From: VGSZ01 sp044349155
Lineage (GTDB): Bacteria > Myxococcota > UBA727 > VGSZ01
DNA: 14,523 nucleotides
Reading direction: 5' to 3'
NCBI GenBank assembly: GCA_044349155.1
Contig: JBIKRQ010000148.1
Coordinates: 1 to 14,523 of the forward strand
In this document: in pieces, positions 12,673 to 14,523 of the stretch
How the letters are laid out: the number at the start of each line of letters is the position of its first letter
How positions within the stretch are numbered: the stretch's first letter is position 1
Made by a program: the position numbers and the translations under genes
Notes under the pieces: generated by a model
What the model was told of the DNA's origin: nothing
The model's database searches: none
The model's input: the letters and a program-made list of their open reading frames with translations, nothing else

Positions 12673-13827
12673 GTGACGACGGCGCCAAAGTGGTCCACAA
12701 CAAACGCCATGACGCCGTCTGACCTCGCCCTCGCTGAACTGTGTGGTCCCTTCGCCGACAGCGGTGCGGTTCACTTCAACAACGCCGGCGTCGCCCCGAT
12801 GACGGCGCGCGCCGAGGCTGCCGCCGCCGACGTCGCTGCCACCATGCGCAACGGCTCGCTGGGCATGGGCAAGTTGCTCTCGCGCTACGAGCTGGCCCGC
12901 GCCACGTTCGCGAAGTTGGTGGGCTGCCCCGTCGACAACCTCGCCTTCTTTCAAACCTGCGCCGCGGCGATTTCGCAGGTCGCCTTTGGCTTTCCGTTGG
13001 CCGCAGGCGATCGCGTCGTGCGCCTCGAGCAGGAATACCCGAGCAACGCCTACCCCTGGCACCGCGCCGCCGAACGCGTGGGCGCCGTCGTCGACGTCGT
13101 CGCAGGAGGACCCGACTACAGCATCGATCACGATGCGCTGATCGCCGCGATTGGCCCGCGGACAAAGGTGGTCGCGGTGTCGTGGGTGCAGTTTCAAACG
13201 GGCGCGGTCGTTGACCTGCAGCGCGTGGTCGAAGCCGCACACAACGTGGGTGCTGTCGTCGTCGTCGACGCGATTCAGGGCCTGGGCATCTTGCCCTTCG
13301 ACATGACAGCACTTGGTGTTGATGCGGTGTGCGGTGGCACGCAGAAGTGGCTGCTTGGGCCCGTGGGTCACGGCTTTCTCGCCGTCAGCGACGACCTGCG
13401 CCAACGCCTCGTGCCGCTGATGCATGGCGCCTACACCTACGGCACGTCCGACGACCCCGTCGACGTCACGAAGGCCACGCGCGCCGACATCCGCCGCTTC
13501 GAGCCGGGCACACCGCTGCTGTTTGGCGCCATCGTCAGTGCGGCGTCGATCGAGCTGCTGCTGCAGATTGGTGTCGCGCGGTTGAACGCCGAGGCCGTGT
13601 CGATCACCGCACAGATCGTCGAGGAGGCACGTCAGCGCGGCTTTGGGGTGCAGGCCCGCAGCAGCAGTCCGATCGTCACGATTGTGCCGCCAGGCGACCA
13701 CAAGGCGCTGTGGACAAAGCTGCGCAACGACGACATCTCGCTGGCGTTGCGCGGCGGGGGGCTCAGAATTGCGCCGCACGCTTTCAATACGGCAGGCGAT
13801 GTCAAACGGGTGTTCGCCCACCTGTAA
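12673..13827 (+). CDS. Class V aminotransferase-fold PLP-dependent enzyme
   Basis: The 384-residue cytosolic protein has fold-type I, class V features: N-terminal V-H-F-N-N-A-G-V-A-P, the cofactor-phosphate region F-F-Q-T-C-A-A-A-I-S, the PLP-ring aspartate in V-V-V-D199-A-I-Q-G, and the Schiff-base lysine in G-G-T-Q-K225-W-L-L-G-P. It ends in L-R-G-G-G-L-R-I-A-P-H-A-F-N-T, like the R-x-S-P-H-x-Y-N-t ending of isopenicillin-N-epimerase-like and related members. No cysteine occupies the C-terminal loop where IscS/SufS-type desulfurases carry their catalytic Cys, so cysteine desulfurase is unlikely. The substrate is unknown. GTG 12673 is chosen because GAGGG lies six bases upstream, just behind the lipoprotein stop; ATG 12709 has no ribosome site but would also leave a complete fold. 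It follows the lipoprotein by nine bases, so it may share that transcript although no functional link is obvious. Confidence 0.88.
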   Translation: MTTAPKWSTTNAMTPSDLALAELCGPFADSGAVHFNNAGVAPMTARAEAAAADVAATMRNGSLGMGKLLSRYELARATFAKLVGCPVDNLAFFQTCAAAISQVAFGFPLAAGDRVVRLEQEYPSNAYPWHRAAERVGAVVDVVAGGPDYSIDHDALIAAIGPRTKVVAVSWVQFQTGAVVDLQRVVEAAHNVGAVVVVDAIQGLGILPFDMTALGVDAVCGGTQKWLLGPVGHGFLAVSDDLRQRLVPLMHGAYTYGTSDDPVDVTKATRADIRRFEPGTPLLFGAIVSAASIELLLQIGVARLNAEAVSITAQIVEEARQRGFGVQARSSSPIVTIVPPGDHKALWTKLRNDDISLALRGGGLRIAPHAFNTAGDVKRVFAHL

Positions 13828-13858
13828 CGTTCTTGCGGACGGTTTCTGCGCGTTCTGG

Positions 13859-13884
13859 CGCCACTTGTGCGTGCTGATGTGGCG
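13859..13884. terminator. Hairpin after the aminotransferase gene, weak terminator candidate
   Basis: CGCCAC (13859-13864) pairs with GTGGCG (13879-13884) around 14 bases, starting 31 bases after the TAA. No T-run follows, so this is at best a non-canonical terminator or transcript-end stabiliser. Confidence 0.25.
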
Positions 13885-13902
13885 GCGTGCCTGCACCGAA
13901 AT

Positions 13903-13964
13903 GTGTCTCGATTTCATTGGACCGATCGCGTGGGCTGGCTCACGTTTTTCGTGCTGCGAGACAC
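13903..13964. promoter_or_regulatory. 8-bp inverted repeat with internal hairpin directly upstream of the pilin gene
   Basis: GTGTCTCG (13903-13910) and CGAGACAC (13957-13964) pair perfectly across 46 bases. Inside, CACG-TTTTT-CGTG (13941-13953) forms a second small hairpin. The right arm ends seven bases before the pilin ATG. In the 144-base spacer this is the likely control region of the pilin cluster, as an operator pair or structured leader. I find no convincing sigma-70 or sigma-54 promoter. Confidence 0.4.
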
Positions 13965-13971
13965 TTGATGG

Positions 13972-14517
13972 ATGAGACGATCAGGCCGCGGTTTTTCGCT
14001 GGTGGAGCTGATGACCGTCGTCGCCGTCGTCGGAGTGCTCTCTGCCGTCGCTTTGCCCAGCATCTCGGCCGCCGTCCGCCGCGCGCGTGAGCCGGCCGAA
14101 GGTGTTCGACTTCGGACGTTTCTCACCGAGTCGCGCGCACTCGCCCGGCGCACGAATCGATGCGTCCAGCTGACGTTCGTCGACACCCGTGTCGTGAATC
14201 GGACGATCATCACGAGCTGTTCGGGGACACTCACAAGCCTGTGCGACTGCAGCGCGCCGCTGTTGCCGGTCGCGGTCACCGAGTCTTTGACGCTCGGTTC
14301 GGCGGCTGAAGTGACGGCGGTGCGCGGCAACACCGTCGCGATGGCCGCGGTGCCTACGGCGATGGCGTCGGGCCGCAACATCCTGTTCCTGGCCAACGGG
14401 TCGACCCCCTACCTCGACGACGCTGAGATTGAAGTGCGCCTGGTCGAGAGCCTGCGGCGGCAGGTGCTTGCGCTGCTGTCAGCGTCGGGGATCGTTCGTC
14501 AGAAGGTGATGCTATGA
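13972..14517 (+). CDS. Type IV prepilin-like minor pilin/pseudopilin (GspH/FimT-like)
   Basis: The 181-residue protein has a six-residue basic leader ending in G7, then F8-S-L-V-E12-L-M and a hydrophobic helix (about 8-31). This is a class III signal, cut by prepilin peptidase between G7 and F8, with the Glu at mature position 5. The leader's M-R-R-S-G-R-G-F pattern and the following R-T-F-L-T-E-S-R-A-L-A-R-R-T-N-R-C-V-Q-L stretch resemble the GspH/FimT group of minor pilins, where S-x-A-x-x-R is conserved. Four Cys (in N-R-C and S-C...L-C-D-C) could form disulfides in the globular head. It would prime pilus or type II secretion pseudopilus assembly at the inner membrane. No good ribosome site precedes ATG 13972. 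The stop overlaps the next start (ATGA), the usual arrangement of minor-pilin clusters. Confidence 0.85.
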   Translation: MRRSGRGFSLVELMTVVAVVGVLSAVALPSISAAVRRAREPAEGVRLRTFLTESRALARRTNRCVQLTFVDTRVVNRTIITSCSGTLTSLCDCSAPLLPVAVTESLTLGSAAEVTAVRGNTVAMAAVPTAMASGRNILFLANGSTPYLDDAEIEVRLVESLRRQVLALLSASGIVRQKVML

Positions 14518-14523
14518 CAAAGA
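14514..14523 (+). CDS. Start of the next gene, cut by the window end (probably another minor pilin)
   Basis: ATG at 14514 overlaps the stop of the prepilin gene by four bases and encodes M-T-K before the window ends. AGAAGG lies about seven bases upstream as a ribosome site. Calling it a minor pilin rests only on the usual order of such clusters. Confidence 0.45.

Noticed and set aside
11830..13917. 695-residue antisense open frame over the lipoprotein and aminotransferase genes
   Set aside because: It crosses two well-supported + strand genes and the spacers, with Arg/His/Asp-rich composition typical of high-GC antisense shadows.
13931..13960. Possible sigma-54 promoter (TGGC... followed by GTGCTGCG) before the pilin gene
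   Set aside because: The GG to GC spacing does not fit the -24/-12 rule when counted base by base.

Overview
The window is high-GC, densely packed DNA in which every supported gene lies on the + strand. It reads as chromosome from a myxobacterium-like organism (Myxococcota or a neighbouring former deltaproteobacterial lineage). The best taxonomic pointer is the large secreted protease. It ends in a MYXO-CTERM-like tail: a Cys cluster, a short hydrophobic segment and an Arg run. The high GC, the frequent GTG starts and the MSCRAMM-like mix of FG-GAP repeats, Ca-loops and lipoproteins fit that group. No rRNA, tRNA, CRISPR array, transposase or phage gene was seen.

Region 1 (1-431) is the 3' end of an ABC exporter gene cut by the window edge. 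Region 2 (540-7928) is a complete rod-shape and lateral-wall synthesis operon in classical order: mreB, mreC, mreD, mrdA (PBP2), rodA. The mreC-mreD, mreD-mrdA and mrdA-rodA stop and start codons overlap, so translation is probably coupled. MreB filaments, the MreC/MreD membrane scaffold, the transpeptidase PBP2 and the SEDS glycosyltransferase RodA form the elongasome. Only 27 bases after rodA is a gene for a protein with a complete JAMM metalloprotease motif, probably in the same transcript. PBP2 and RodA both carry large non-standard insertions.

Region 3 (7979-12663) encodes a 1333-residue secreted subtilisin-like protease with a BACON-like N-terminal domain, EF-hand-like calcium loops, eight FG-GAP-type repeats and a MYXO-CTERM-like tail. 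Its stop codon overlaps the start of a probable lipoprotein gene. Region 4 (12673-13827) is a class V PLP-dependent aminotransferase-fold enzyme without the cysteine-desulfurase Cys. Region 5 (13972 to the end) begins a minor-pilin/pseudopilin cluster: a GspH/FimT-like prepilin, then the first codons of an overlapping gene.

Unexplained structure: a stem-loop-forming sequence of about 42 bases occurs between mreB and mreC and again, 33 of 42 aligned columns identical, inside the signal-peptide region of the lipoprotein gene. Its 3' arm may also recur at the window start. The mreC/mreD and mrdA/rodA junctions share 17 of 18 bases. No gene-free stretch exceeds 150 bases.
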